A stretch of DNA of 64,000 nucleotides from NCBI RefSeq assembly GCF_001428525.1, contig NZ_LMHW01000016.1:279911-343910 (forward strand). Reading direction: 5' to 3'. Source of the stretch: Flavobacterium sp. Root186. Lineage in GTDB: Bacteria > Bacteroidota > Bacteroidia > Flavobacteriales > Flavobacteriaceae. Below, piece after piece: positions 42,318 to 51,255 of this stretch; within the stretch, counting starts at the first letter, position 1, and each line of letters opens with the position of its first letter. The notes under the pieces were generated by a model. That model was not told the origin of the DNA, ran no database searches, and saw nothing but the letters and a program-made list of their open reading frames with translations. The translations under genes were made by a program, and so were the position numbers.

Positions 42318-44364
42318 TTGTCTGTAGGTTTATTTTTTGATCAATTGGAACTTTTACAACCAGAAGTGTTCCTTCTCCTTTGGCAGATTTTATCGCAGCG
42401 GTACCTTTACATTCTGCCGCTCGATATTCAATATTATGCAATCCGATACCATTTTTGGTGCGTTTGGTATTAAATCCAACTCCGTTATCCATAATTGACA
42501 AAACCAGATGATCAATTTCGCTTTTAAACTCAACCTTAATCGTATCTGCCTTTGCGTATTTATTACAATTTTGAAGTGCTTCCTGAACAATTCGGTACAA
42601 ATTTATTTTAACCATATTGTTTACGAGCTCCCATTTTATATGGGAATCAAAGGATGTTACCAGTTTTGACGGGTATGTATTTCTCTGGCTATCAAATAGC
42701 TTTTTTAATATTACGACAAAGTTATTTATTAATTCAGATTTTTCTCTATTTAGGTCGTGCGAAATTTCCCTGATATCTTCTTCAATATGTTTTAGTTCTG
42801 CCAAATATTTTTTCCGTTTCGCGGCCGCTTGTTCTTCATCCATTTTATCGAGACTGTCGAGACTAATTCGAATACCAAACATTCGTCCTAAAACACCGTC
42901 GTGTAACTCCTGGGCTACTTTTTTCTTTTCTTTAATTCGGGTTGATTCAATTTCATTTTGCTGAGAAATCATTAAATTATAAACATCTTCATTGGCAATT
43001 TGCTGCTGCTGCTTAAAAAGTAATTCCCGGTTTTTTGCCTGCTGCGTTTTGTAAACATAAAAAAATAAACCCAGCAAAGTACAAATACTAAAAACATAAA
43101 CCAGCGTTTTATTCTTTTCTTGTAAACTTGAATTTTGATCTTTTATTTCGTTGGTTTCATATTCTATACGAGAGAATTTTTCTCCCATTTTACGTTCTGC
43201 TTTCAGCATTTTATCATTAAGCTGAATATATTCTTTAGAATATTTAGATGCATTTTCAGGATCAACAACAGCTGTTTGTTTAAGCGCTTCTAAAGTATTA
43301 ATTAATTTATTGCTTGTTCGCGATAAGGCTAGGGCTTGTTTTGAAAACTGCAATGCTTTAAACGTATCTTTTTTAAAAGCAAAATACTCAGACAAATGTA
43401 TTTTACTCGAAACTACTCCTGAGGAAAGCCCCAGACTATCCCGAATTTTTAAAGACTCATAAAACAAATCAGGTAATTTATTTGATTCTTTTAGTTTGAA
43501 TTTAGAATACCCCAGATTATCAAGCAAAATAGCATATAAACTTGCCCTGTCTTCAAATAGTTTATCTTGTTTTAAACCTCTTTCAAAAAAAACTTTTGCC
43601 TGTTTATAATTCTCCATTTTCAGATATATAAAGCCTACATTATTTAACGAAGCGGCTTTATACTGAAATATGGAGGGTATAGATTTGTCTTCTAAAGTTT
43701 TTAAAGCTTTATTTTGAAATTCTAAGGCTTTTGTATACTCTTCTCTTTCATTGTATAATATTCCTAGCAGATTATAACTTTCATAATAAAGGTCATTTGC
43801 TTTCTGCAATTTCTTTAAGCTGCTCAAAGCTTTAAAAACAGCTATTTCGCTTTCAAAAAAATCACCCTCGTTATATTGCAGACTTGCTTTATTTAAAAAT
43901 GTTTTCGCCAGATTATACTGGTCATTTAATTTTAAATAGAGTTTTTCTGCTTTATAATAATGCATAAAGGCACTGTCTGAAACAGATTGTGACGCATAAT
44001 AATCTCCCAAGTAGGTATAGGCTTTCGCCATATGTAATGAATCTTTAGATTTTTGTGTTCGATCTAAAATCAGTTTGGTGATTTTTATATAGTCTTTCCA
44101 ATCGCTCATATTATAATAGCGATTAGCAACTTTAAACAAGTTTACTTTATTAAGCGAATCATCTTTCTGGCTTAAAATTATGTTTAATGCCCTTTGATTG
44201 TAATTCTGTTTAATATTTAAGGGCAGATTATTCTCGTTTGCTAATGAAAGATAGGTAGAAAGGCTATCTACTGAAGAAATTGTATTTTTATCTAATTCTG
44301 CTTTCTGGTTACAAGCCATAAAAACAAAGACTAGAAGTAATAGTATTTTACAATTTTTTTTCAA
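42307..44364 (-). CDS. TPR-type sensor histidine kinase (HisKA_3/HATPase), putative lipoprotein N-terminus
   Basis: The 685-residue protein begins with a signal and lipobox-like sequence (FVFMAC, Cys18). Residues about 80-400 carry TPR-like helical repeats (LLGILYNEREEYTKALEFQ, NNVGFIYLKMENYKQAK). One transmembrane helix (421-438, LVYVFSICTLLGLFFYVY) and a coiled coil follow. The phosphorylated His488 lies in VAQELHDGVLGRMFGIR, the NarX/LuxR-partner type. The HATPase has an N-box (IVQEALQNCNKYAKA) and a G-box (DNGVGFN). The topology places the TPR sensor in the periplasm. It pairs with the downstream regulator and follows a small exported-peptide gene. Confidence 0.92.
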   Translation of the reverse strand: MKKNCKILLLLVFVFMACNQKAELDKNTISSVDSLSTYLSLANENNLPLNIKQNYNQRALNIILSQKDDSLNKVNLFKVANRYYNMSDWKDYIKITKLILDRTQKSKDSLHMAKAYTYLGDYYASQSVSDSAFMHYYKAEKLYLKLNDQYNLAKTFLNKASLQYNEGDFFESEIAVFKALSSLKKLQKANDLYYESYNLLGILYNEREEYTKALEFQNKALKTLEDKSIPSIFQYKAASLNNVGFIYLKMENYKQAKVFFERGLKQDKLFEDRASLYAILLDNLGYSKFKLKESNKLPDLFYESLKIRDSLGLSSGVVSSKIHLSEYFAFKKDTFKALQFSKQALALSRTSNKLINTLEALKQTAVVDPENASKYSKEYIQLNDKMLKAERKMGEKFSRIEYETNEIKDQNSSLQEKNKTLVYVFSICTLLGLFFYVYKTQQAKNRELLFKQQQQIANEDVYNLMISQQNEIESTRIKEKKKVAQELHDGVLGRMFGIRISLDSLDKMDEEQAAAKRKKYLAELKHIEEDIREISHDLNREKSELINNFVVILKKLFDSQRNTYPSKLVTSFDSHIKWELVNNMVKINLYRIVQEALQNCNKYAKADTIKVEFKSEIDHLVLSIMDNGVGFNTKRTKNGIGLHNIEYRAAECKGTAAIKSAKGEGTLLVVKVPIDQKINLQTNDT

Positions 44365-44383
44365 TTGCGATTTTGTGTTTTAT

Positions 44384-44391
44384 CAAAAATA
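44384..44391 (-). promoter_or_regulatory. -7 element of the kinase/regulator operon
   Basis: Minus-strand TATTTTTG matches TAnnTTTG, 20 bases from the kinase start. It lies between the kinase gene and the terminator of the small-peptide gene, so the kinase pair has its own promoter. Confidence 0.5.
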
Positions 44392-44407
44392 CTAAAACTA
44401 TAGACAC

Positions 44408-44436
44408 AAAAAAAGGCTGCCAAAAAATTGGCAGCC
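44408..44436 (-). terminator. Terminator of the small exported-peptide gene
   Basis: GGCTGCCAA (44415-44423) pairs with TTGGCAGCC (44428-44436) around four bases. The A-run at 44408-44414 becomes a T-run on the minus strand. Confidence 0.8.
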
Positions 44437-44458
44437 TCAATGCTTATTTAAAATGTAG

Positions 44459-44686
44459 TTAGTCTACTTTTTTATCTGTTCCGATAGATTGATTAACACT
44501 CGAAAAATCTAATTGTTTATTTACATTTGCTGCATGAAAATCACTTTTCTTTTGTCCTCCTGTTGCTCCTCCGTCAATTGGTCCTAAAATTCTTAATTCT
44601 TCATTTGAAGTGATACTTGGAGTTGCAAATGAAGTTGCTACTGCTACTAAAGAAAATAATCCGAATGTTAAAGCTGTCTTTTTCAT
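44459..44686 (-). CDS. Small exported peptide (75 aa), function unknown
   Basis: A signal peptide (residues 1-21, MKKTALTFGLFSLVAVATSFA) precedes a 54-residue mature chain. This is polar, Gly-rich in its first third (LGPIDGGATGG) and lacks Cys or membrane segments. It has a dedicated terminator and lies between a LytTR regulator gene and the TPR-sensor kinase operon, all on the same strand. No family was recognised. The context would suit a secreted signal or an accessory of the sensor, but that is speculation. Confidence 0.75.
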   Translation of the reverse strand: MKKTALTFGLFSLVAVATSFATPSITSNEELRILGPIDGGATGGQKKSDFHAANVNKQLDFSSVNQSIGTDKKVD

Positions 44687-44862
44687 AACTTAATGTGTTT
44701 GATTTGATTTTTTGTGTTTGGGGTTTTCGATTGCTTTGTCTGCTAATCTGGGTGTAAAACTAACACCATAACCCAAAAAAATCTATATGAAAAAATAGCT
44801 TCGTGGTAAAACATACCCAATTGATAGTCAATGGATACCAAATTTATGTAACCAGTTAATTA

Positions 44863-45720
44863 CTAGATCTCTAGGTAATTCCCTTTAGAGAAATCAGCAA
44901 TGATTAAATCCACATTTGCTTTGTAGGTTTTTGAAAAAGGAATCTTTTTCGTGGAGTTTTTTATATAACAAACTGAGTTTCCGTTATGAATTCGTGCAAT
45001 GTAGTTGCGATTAATGATATAACTGTTATGAATTCGAATAAACGGATAGCTTAAAACCTGTTCAAAATGTTTCAGTGTTTTAAATGCAGTAACCATATCG
45101 CCTGAATTCAAATAGATATCGGTCGAATTATTATCGGCTTGAAAATAACAAATATCATCTGCATTTATATAACGATGGTCACCGTACGATTTAATGCAGA
45201 TTACAAGTGGTTTATAAGTCTCTTGGTTTGTATTTTGATCTGCAATTACGACAGGAATGATTTCCTGCTTTAAAACAGGAATTTCATTGGCAGTTATAAT
45301 ATCAGATCGTGTTTCTATAGATCGTGTCTCTTTGGGCTCTAAAAGGGTCTTTTCGAACTTTAAAAGTGTTTTTAGTAAATCTATATGGGTTAAAGGTTTT
45401 ATGATGTAATCAAAAACGCTGTATTGAATGGCTTCAAAAGCCAATTCTTTTTTAGTAGTAGTTACAATGATTTTTGGAATAATTGATAAGTACCGATATA
45501 ATTCACCAATAAAAGAAAGTGATAAATGACTTGGTGAATCTTCGGGATCAATTTCTAAAAAAACAAAGGAAGGACGATGCTCTAAAACCAAATTAAGTCC
45601 CTGATGGTAATTCGTAGCTGAAGCAATAAAAGTTAATTCTGAAAAACCCTCTGCAACGATTCTGGTTTTCAAAACACTTTCAGCGTCATTGTCAACAATA
45701 ATATACGAATACTTCTTCAA
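44863..45720 (-). CDS. LytTR-type response regulator with Glu in place of the phospho-acceptor Asp
   Basis: The 285-residue protein has a receiver domain (about 5-125). The acidic pocket is present (IIVDNDAE, Asp10 and Asp12) and so is the Lys loop (FDYIIKPL). The end of strand 3 reads FVFLEIDPED, however, where typical LytTR regulators have FLDIxMP, so the phospho-acceptor aligns with Glu56. A linker of about 45 residues leads to the C-terminal LytTR DNA-binding domain (about 170-280; ADDICYFQADNNSTDIYL, FIRIHNSYIINRNYIARI). A Glu there may mimic the phosphorylated state. No cognate kinase is adjacent upstream. The alignment is by eye but straightforward. Confidence 0.88.
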   Translation of the reverse strand: MKKYSYIIVDNDAESVLKTRIVAEGFSELTFIASATNYHQGLNLVLEHRPSFVFLEIDPEDSPSHLSLSFIGELYRYLSIIPKIIVTTTKKELAFEAIQYSVFDYIIKPLTHIDLLKTLLKFEKTLLEPKETRSIETRSDIITANEIPVLKQEIIPVVIADQNTNQETYKPLVICIKSYGDHRYINADDICYFQADNNSTDIYLNSGDMVTAFKTLKHFEQVLSYPFIRIHNSYIINRNYIARIHNGNSVCYIKNSTKKIPFSKTYKANVDLIIADFSKGNYLEI

Positions 45721-45980
45721 CTTTAACTTTTATTGATTTTTCATAACTTCCTGACAGCGTTTCGTCAATGCTTTTAAAAAAATATTTTAGGTATGGAAAA
45801 TGCCCAATTAAATTTAAGCATTTCAATTATCTAAACATTTTATTGTTGATAGATTAATCGATTATGTTAATACATAAGGATGAAATGCTAAAATATTCGT
45901 CGAAACGCACGATTTAAAATTAAAAAAATCCCAAACTCCACAGAGGAATTTGGGATATTTATATCATGTTAATTATAAAA
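45721..45980. other. Gap between glyS and the LytTR gene
   Basis: No gene is visible. Words AATATTTTAG (45781-45790) and AAGCATTTCA (45817-45826) face TGAAATGCTAAAATATT (45881-45897), so a long imperfect hairpin can form. It is followed by the glyS terminator. Confidence 0.5.
45922..45957 (-). terminator. glyS terminator
   Basis: ATCCCAAACTCC faces GAGGAATTTGGGAT with small mismatches. The plus-strand A-run on the left gives a T-run on the minus strand. Confidence 0.7.
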
Positions 45981-47522
45981 TTACATTTTCATCAACCAGT
46001 TTTTCATCGAAACTTCGTTTTCAATAATACCTCTTAATTCAGATATCTTAACGCGGTCTTGTTTCATTGTATCTCTATGACGAATTGTTACCGTTTCATC
46101 TTCAAGAGTTTGATGATCTACTGTAATACAAAATGGTGTTCCCAATGCATCTTGTCTTCTGTAACGACGACCTACTGCATCTTTTTCATCATAAGCCACA
46201 TTGAAATCCCATTTTAAATCTTCAATGATTTTTTTAGAAACTTCAGGTAAACCATCCCTCTTTATTAACGGCAATACTGCTGCCTTTGTTGGTGCTAAAA
46301 CTGCAGGAAGTTTTAGTACTGTTCTTTCAGAACCATCTTCTAAAGTTTCTTCTTGCAACGATGTTGCAAAAATAGCTAAAAACATACGATCCAAACCAAC
46401 TGACGTCTCTACTACGTATGGCACATAGTTCTCATTTAGCTCAGGATCAAAGTATTGCAGTTTTCTTCCTGAATATTGTTCGTGTGCTTTTAAGTCAAAA
46501 TCGGTACGAGAGTGAATTCCTTCTAATTCTTTAAATCCGAATGGGAAGTTGAATTCAATATCTGCAGCTGCATTTGCGTAATGCGCTAATTTTTCGTGAT
46601 CATGAAAACGGTAATTCTCTTTTCCTAGCCCTAAAGATAAATGCCAGTTTAAACGGGTTTGTTTCCAGTGTTCGTACCATTGCATTTCTTCTCCCGGACG
46701 TACAAAAAACTGCATTTCCATTTGTTCGAATTCACGCATACGGAAAATGAACTGTCTTGCCACAATTTCATTTCTAAATGCTTTTCCTGTCTGAGCAATT
46801 CCAAACGGAACTTTCATACGACCTGATTTCTGAACATTTAAAAAGTTTACAAAAATACCCTGTGCTGTTTCCGGACGCAAATATAAATCCATTGCAGACT
46901 CTGCAGAAGCACCAAGCTTAGTTCCGAACATTAAGTTGAACTGCTTTACATCTGTCCAGTTTCTTGAACCAGTTTCAGGATCAGCAATTTCAAGTTCTTC
47001 GATTAAAGCTTTTACATCTTCAAGATCTCCATTTCCTAAAGAACGTCCTAAACGCTCTCTGATTTCTTTTTCTTTCGCTAAATATTCAACTACTCTGGCA
47101 TTTGTAGTTACAAATTCCTGTTCGTTGAATGCATCACCAAAACGAGCTTTTGCTTTTTCGATTTCTTTTTTAGCTTTTAGATTAATCTTTTCAGCATAAT
47201 CTTCCACTAAAACGTCAGCTCTATATCTTTTTTTAGAATCTTTATTATCAATTAACGGATCATTGAAGGCATCAACATGGCCTGAAGCTTTCCAGGTTGT
47301 TGGATGCATCAATATTGCCGCATCAAGACCGACAATATTTTCATTCATCTGAACCATTGATTTCCACCAATATTCACGGATATTCTTTTTTAATTCGACG
47401 CCATTTTGTGCATAATCATACACTGCACTCAATCCATCGTAAACTTCGCTTGACGGAAAAATAAATCCGTACTCTTTTGCGTGCGAAACCACATTCTTAA
47501 ATAAATCTTCTTGTTTTGCCAT
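45981..47522 (-). CDS. glyS: Glycyl-tRNA synthetase (dimeric class II type)
   Basis: The 513-residue single-chain alpha2-type enzyme charges tRNA-Gly. Class II motifs are present: RPETAQGIFVNF (216-227), motif 2 GKAFRNEIVARQFIFRMREF (246-265) and motif 3 VVETSVGLDRMFLAIF. The C-terminal anticodon-binding domain follows (VAYDEKDAVGRRYRRQDALG, ITVDHQTLEDETVTIRHRD). The start MAKQEDLFKN is the only plausible Met. A -7 element ends 8 bases upstream of it, so the mRNA may be nearly leaderless. Confidence 0.97.
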   Translation of the reverse strand: MAKQEDLFKNVVSHAKEYGFIFPSSEVYDGLSAVYDYAQNGVELKKNIREYWWKSMVQMNENIVGLDAAILMHPTTWKASGHVDAFNDPLIDNKDSKKRYRADVLVEDYAEKINLKAKKEIEKAKARFGDAFNEQEFVTTNARVVEYLAKEKEIRERLGRSLGNGDLEDVKALIEELEIADPETGSRNWTDVKQFNLMFGTKLGASAESAMDLYLRPETAQGIFVNFLNVQKSGRMKVPFGIAQTGKAFRNEIVARQFIFRMREFEQMEMQFFVRPGEEMQWYEHWKQTRLNWHLSLGLGKENYRFHDHEKLAHYANAAADIEFNFPFGFKELEGIHSRTDFDLKAHEQYSGRKLQYFDPELNENYVPYVVETSVGLDRMFLAIFATSLQEETLEDGSERTVLKLPAVLAPTKAAVLPLIKRDGLPEVSKKIIEDLKWDFNVAYDEKDAVGRRYRRQDALGTPFCITVDHQTLEDETVTIRHRDTMKQDRVKISELRGIIENEVSMKNWLMKM

Positions 47523-47529
47523 AGTAATG

Positions 47530-47537
47530 CAAAAATA
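47530..47537 (-). promoter_or_regulatory. glyS -7 element
   Basis: Minus-strand TATTTTTG matches TAnnTTTG; a transcription start 5-7 bases downstream would fall within 1-3 bases of the ATG. No TTG at the expected -33 spacing was found, so this is tentative. Confidence 0.4.
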
Positions 47538-47592
47538 TAAAAAGTACTTATAAAAAAAAGAAAAATAAAAAAGATTGAAGTTTAAATTTGGT

Positions 47593-47600
47593 TATTTTTG
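47593..47600 (+). promoter_or_regulatory. -7 element of the ComF-family gene
   Basis: TATTTTTG matches TAnnTTTG. It lies within the region that an upstream TTG start would make coding, which is the main reason for choosing the GTG at 47621 instead. Confidence 0.45.
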
Positions 47601-47620
47601 TAACTAAATTCTTTCTATTT

Positions 47621-48304
47621 GTGTTTAATTTTATAATTGATCTTTTTTTTCCTAAAGTTTGCTCTGGCTGTCGTGCCGTTTTAATGACAAACGAAACTGT
47701 TTTATGCACGAATTGTCGTCATGAACTACCTCTCACTCAATATCATTTAGATTCAAATAACGAAGCCGTCAAAAAGTTTTATGGCAAAATTGAAGTTGAA
47801 CATGTTTCTGCCTTTATTTACTTTAACAAAAAAGGAATTGTTCAGGAACTCATTCATAACCTGAAATATAAAGGTCATGAAGAAATTGGAGTTATTTTAG
47901 GAAACTGGTATGTGGAGGATTTAAAAGAACTGAAACTTGAAACACCTTTTGATGCCATAATTCCGGTTCCTTTACATCCACGAAAATTTAAGGAACGCGG
48001 TTACAATCAGGTTACCGCTTTTGGAAAGGCTTTGGCCGAAGGTTTGAAAATTCCCTATAATAGTTCGGTTTTATATCGAAAGAAATATTCTAAAACACAA
48101 TCAAAAAAGAATCTCTTAGGAAGATCTGAGAATATCGAAAATATCTTCGATGTAATTTCAACCGAAGAAAACTATAACAAACATTTTTTAATTGTTGATG
48201 ATGTACTAACAACCGGAGCAACACTCGAAGCTTGTTCCAGAGCATTATTAAAAATTCCGGGAGCAAAAATCAGCATTGTGTGTATGGCGATGGCGAACTC
48301 TTAA
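47621..48304 (+). CDS. ComF-family phosphoribosyltransferase-like protein
   Basis: The 227-residue protein is taken from the GTG at 47621 (MFNFIIDLFFPKVCSGC). The open frame extends to a TTG at 47588 but a promoter element falls there, and family members start near this FPxxC motif. An N-terminal zinc ribbon (Cys14, Cys17, Cys29, Cys32) is followed by a type I phosphoribosyltransferase domain with FDAIIPVPLHPRKFKERGYNQ and the PRPP loop LIVDDVLTTGATLEA. ComF proteins contribute to DNA uptake in naturally competent bacteria. It is divergent from glyS. Confidence 0.9.
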   Translation: MFNFIIDLFFPKVCSGCRAVLMTNETVLCTNCRHELPLTQYHLDSNNEAVKKFYGKIEVEHVSAFIYFNKKGIVQELIHNLKYKGHEEIGVILGNWYVEDLKELKLETPFDAIIPVPLHPRKFKERGYNQVTAFGKALAEGLKIPYNSSVLYRKKYSKTQSKKNLLGRSENIENIFDVISTEENYNKHFLIVDDVLTTGATLEACSRALLKIPGAKISIVCMAMANS

Positions 48305-48326
48305 GGAGGAAATTTCAATAAAAAAG

Positions 48327-48365
48327 AAATTCCAAATTCCAATTAAACCTTGGAATTTGGAATTT
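48327..48365. terminator. Bidirectional hairpin, second AAATTCCAAATTCCAA copy
   Basis: Perfect 16-bp arms AAATTCCAAATTCCAA (48327-48342) and TTGGAATTTGGAATTT (48350-48365), the same sequence as at 41551-41602. It lies between converging genes. Confidence 0.8.
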
Positions 48366-48386
48366 AAAATATTGGGATTTAATAAT

Positions 48387-51056
48387 TTAATTGACTATTA
48401 TTTTCTTAACTGTTCTTCTGTTTCCATCAATAACAGTTACTAAATAAATTCCTGCGGAAACATTTGGAAGCTGGATATTTTTATTAAAATCTCCCGAAGC
48501 TTCGAAAGTTTTTGTGAAAACACTTTTTCCTAAAATATCGTGTACAAAAACCTGAACATTATTTGATTCACTTGCAAATTGAACTGTAAAACTTCCTTTG
48601 TTTGGATTTGGATAAAGTGCAAAGTCAAGAGTTTCAAAATCGTCTGTTCCTAAAGTAAATGTTTTGGTACAGATATTTACTGATGCCGAATTTATTTTTC
48701 CAAACATTCCCGAAACAGCGTCACGAACTCTAAATGTCCATGTTCCTTGTTGTGTCTGCCCATTAAAAGCACGCAATTCATTAACCGGAATAACAATTTG
48801 TTCTGTTATTTTGCTGCAATCTAAAGCATTTCCTGAATCATCAAAATTAAGAATCAATGTTGAATTTAAACTTGGACATGATTTATTAAACAAACGAACT
48901 GTTGTTCCCTGTGGACTCACGATTTGGATTTCAAGATCTGATAATCGTTCGTGTGTAACGTTTACCAAAACATTTACATCCGAAATTGTTCCTGTTGCAC
49001 TTGGTACACTTACTGCTTTTGTTGTATAACTTGTTGAATATAGAATATTAAAAGGACTTTCAAAACTATAGGTATTACAGCTTGTTGTTGTTGTATACCC
49101 AATAGCAAAAGGTTTACTGTTTAAAGTATAATAGATATTTGCCGTTGGTTCAATAAGAAGTCTGCAATTTGTAGACGAAGGAATACTGGCAGGCAGAGCA
49201 ATAACTTCTGAACCATCATTTGGTGTATTAACTGCTAAAGTTGTTGGAAAAGTTAATCCACCGTCTGTAGAAAGTTTGATATTTACTAAAGAAGAACCTT
49301 GCAGGTTATTGGTATTGTTAACGCTCCAGGTAATAGTTTGACTTGAGCCTTGCTGCCAGCTCACATTATCGCCATTATGCGATGTTACCGCAAAAGGTCC
49401 GGCTGTCGCAACCACATTAACATTCATTGCACTTGTATTGGTCTGAGCTGTTCCTAAAGCCGCATTATCTCTACCTGTTAAAGTAAAATTTAATGTTCTG
49501 GCGATAGATGAAACAGATTCCCAGGTTGTCGTCAATTTATTTTGTAATACCGAATCAAAACTTGGAAAATAACGAACTGGAGAAGTTGTTGGAGCAAATG
49601 ATCTGAACAAAGGTCCATCTGGTTTTGTTGGATATGCAATACTATTGGCTTCAGATGTTGTGGTAGCATTATCATATTCTTCCCAAGTGTACGTGATAAT
49701 ATCTCCTTCGGGATCTGAACCAGTTCCTTTTAAAATAAATGGTGTACTAATTGGGATCGTATAATTACTTCCTGCACTAATTACAGGCGGATTATTGGTT
49801 AAATTGGTGCTAACCGGGCAGCTTTTTCCGGCAAGCGTATTCTGAATCTGCAAAATACTTGCATAAGCAAAATAGTCGTCAGAATTGTTTTGTATATCAT
49901 AATCGCCAGTAACTCCGGCATATCCCATTATTGTAGAACCACTTCCCGGCTCAACATTCACAGAAGTTCTTTCACCTGAGTCATACGAAAAAGTATGATT
50001 CGCACCTAATTGATGTCCGAATTCATGTATCACAAAATCGATATCAAAAGTATCACCTTCTGGTTTACCGTCAGAAGGAGAAGTGAAAGCGCTTCCTTTT
50101 GCTAAAGGATCTCCAGTTGTTGGATTTGAACAAATACAACCTATGCAACCGGCATTTCCTCCTCCGCCAGAAGCTCCAAATAAATGTCCAATATCATAAT
50201 TATTATTTCCTATTATATTTGTCAACGTTGTTTGAACTTCCTGATTCCATGCGCCGTCTGCACCGTCTGCAGCATCAGAATAAGGCTGGTTTGCAACATT
50301 GGTATAAATTACAGCGTCATTGTTGGCAATCAAAACCAGTTTCAATGCCAGATCTTTATTTAAAACGCCATTTACTCTTGTTAATGTTGCATTCATTCCT
50401 GCTAAGGCTCCCGCTTTTGTACCACCAAAATAGGCCGTATATTCTGCTGTACAGGACAATGCTAAACGAAGTGTTTTAAAAACTTTCGTATTGGATGCTG
50501 TTTTTGCAGTCTTTCCTTCTTTATTATTTACAACAGCATATATAGTCTTACATTCTAACTTTAGTTTTGAAGCTGCATCTTTAGAAGAAAATAAAACATA
50601 CTCCGCTTTATTATCTGGATTTTGCTCGATAAATTCAGTGGCTTTATCTGCTCTAAAAAGCATGGTTTGAAAACCTCTTGGTGAAAGACTAAAATGTATT
50701 TTTGCCGATTTGTCGTCTAAACCGCTTCCTTCGTAGGCTCTAATCTCTGGATATTTTGCCTGTAATTCCGGATCAAAATTAGAAGATTCCCAAACCTGAA
50801 ATCTTTCTAAAGTTCCTTTTGCATTAGGAATCGTAATTTCGACATTCGTACTTATCGAAGATTTTTGAGTTGTTTGGGCCAATTTTGCTGTTAAGGACTC
50901 TGTATTTAATTTATAATACAGTTTTTCCGAATCAGATACTGATGCTTTTTTTCCAGAAATTGAAACCGAGTTAACCTTTTGCCACAGGTCGTCACTTTGG
51001 GCATGAATTTTTACAAATGAAAAGATAATCAAAAAATAAAGTAATTGTTTCTTCAT
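48387..51056 (-). CDS. Reprolysin-like zinc metalloprotease with P-domain and T9SS sorting tail
   Basis: The 889-residue protein has a signal peptide (to residue 19, VKIHA-Q) and a pro-region. The metzincin active site is HEFGHQLGANH (344-354), with a Met-turn candidate GSTIMGYAG about 23 residues further on. A Gly/Cys-rich loop CIGCICSNP (304-312) precedes it. Ig-like segments (420-690) lead to a proprotein-convertase P-domain (about 700-795; SDVNVLVNVTHERLSDLEIQ, GTWTFRVRD). The C-terminal T9SS type A signal follows (ALYPNPNKGSFTVQF ... GIYLVTVIDG ... KKIIVN). It should be secreted across the outer membrane by the gliding-linked T9SS and digest proteins outside the cell. Confidence 0.93.
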   Translation of the reverse strand: MKKQLLYFLIIFSFVKIHAQSDDLWQKVNSVSISGKKASVSDSEKLYYKLNTESLTAKLAQTTQKSSISTNVEITIPNAKGTLERFQVWESSNFDPELQAKYPEIRAYEGSGLDDKSAKIHFSLSPRGFQTMLFRADKATEFIEQNPDNKAEYVLFSSKDAASKLKLECKTIYAVVNNKEGKTAKTASNTKVFKTLRLALSCTAEYTAYFGGTKAGALAGMNATLTRVNGVLNKDLALKLVLIANNDAVIYTNVANQPYSDAADGADGAWNQEVQTTLTNIIGNNNYDIGHLFGASGGGGNAGCIGCICSNPTTGDPLAKGSAFTSPSDGKPEGDTFDIDFVIHEFGHQLGANHTFSYDSGERTSVNVEPGSGSTIMGYAGVTGDYDIQNNSDDYFAYASILQIQNTLAGKSCPVSTNLTNNPPVISAGSNYTIPISTPFILKGTGSDPEGDIITYTWEEYDNATTTSEANSIAYPTKPDGPLFRSFAPTTSPVRYFPSFDSVLQNKLTTTWESVSSIARTLNFTLTGRDNAALGTAQTNTSAMNVNVVATAGPFAVTSHNGDNVSWQQGSSQTITWSVNNTNNLQGSSLVNIKLSTDGGLTFPTTLAVNTPNDGSEVIALPASIPSSTNCRLLIEPTANIYYTLNSKPFAIGYTTTTSCNTYSFESPFNILYSTSYTTKAVSVPSATGTISDVNVLVNVTHERLSDLEIQIVSPQGTTVRLFNKSCPSLNSTLILNFDDSGNALDCSKITEQIVIPVNELRAFNGQTQQGTWTFRVRDAVSGMFGKINSASVNICTKTFTLGTDDFETLDFALYPNPNKGSFTVQFASESNNVQVFVHDILGKSVFTKTFEASGDFNKNIQLPNVSAGIYLVTVIDGNRRTVKKIIVN

Positions 51057-51226
51057 GCTGATATGGTATTTTTATGAAATCAAATTTAGTCGAATTAAAT
51101 CAAATTCTTACATCTAAACGACATTTAACGTTTTTTAGTCGACGAATCCGTGATTTTTTCGACAAAAGAAACACAATATCCCTAAAAAATCAATTAAGCT
51201 TAGTACAAAATTTAAAATAGATAGTA

Positions 51227-51234
51227 TAAATTTG
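51227..51234 (+). promoter_or_regulatory. ribF -7 element
   Basis: TAAATTTG matches TAnnTTTG. A start about 7 bases downstream leaves a leader of about 15 bases before the TTG start at 51256 and so supports that start. Confidence 0.5.
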
Positions 51235-51255
51235 CAGCATCTTAAATAATTTGTT

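Noticed and set aside
47588..47620. TTG start giving an 11-residue longer ComF-like protein
   Set aside because: A -7 promoter element lies within it, and the family starts close to the FPxxC zinc-ribbon motif.
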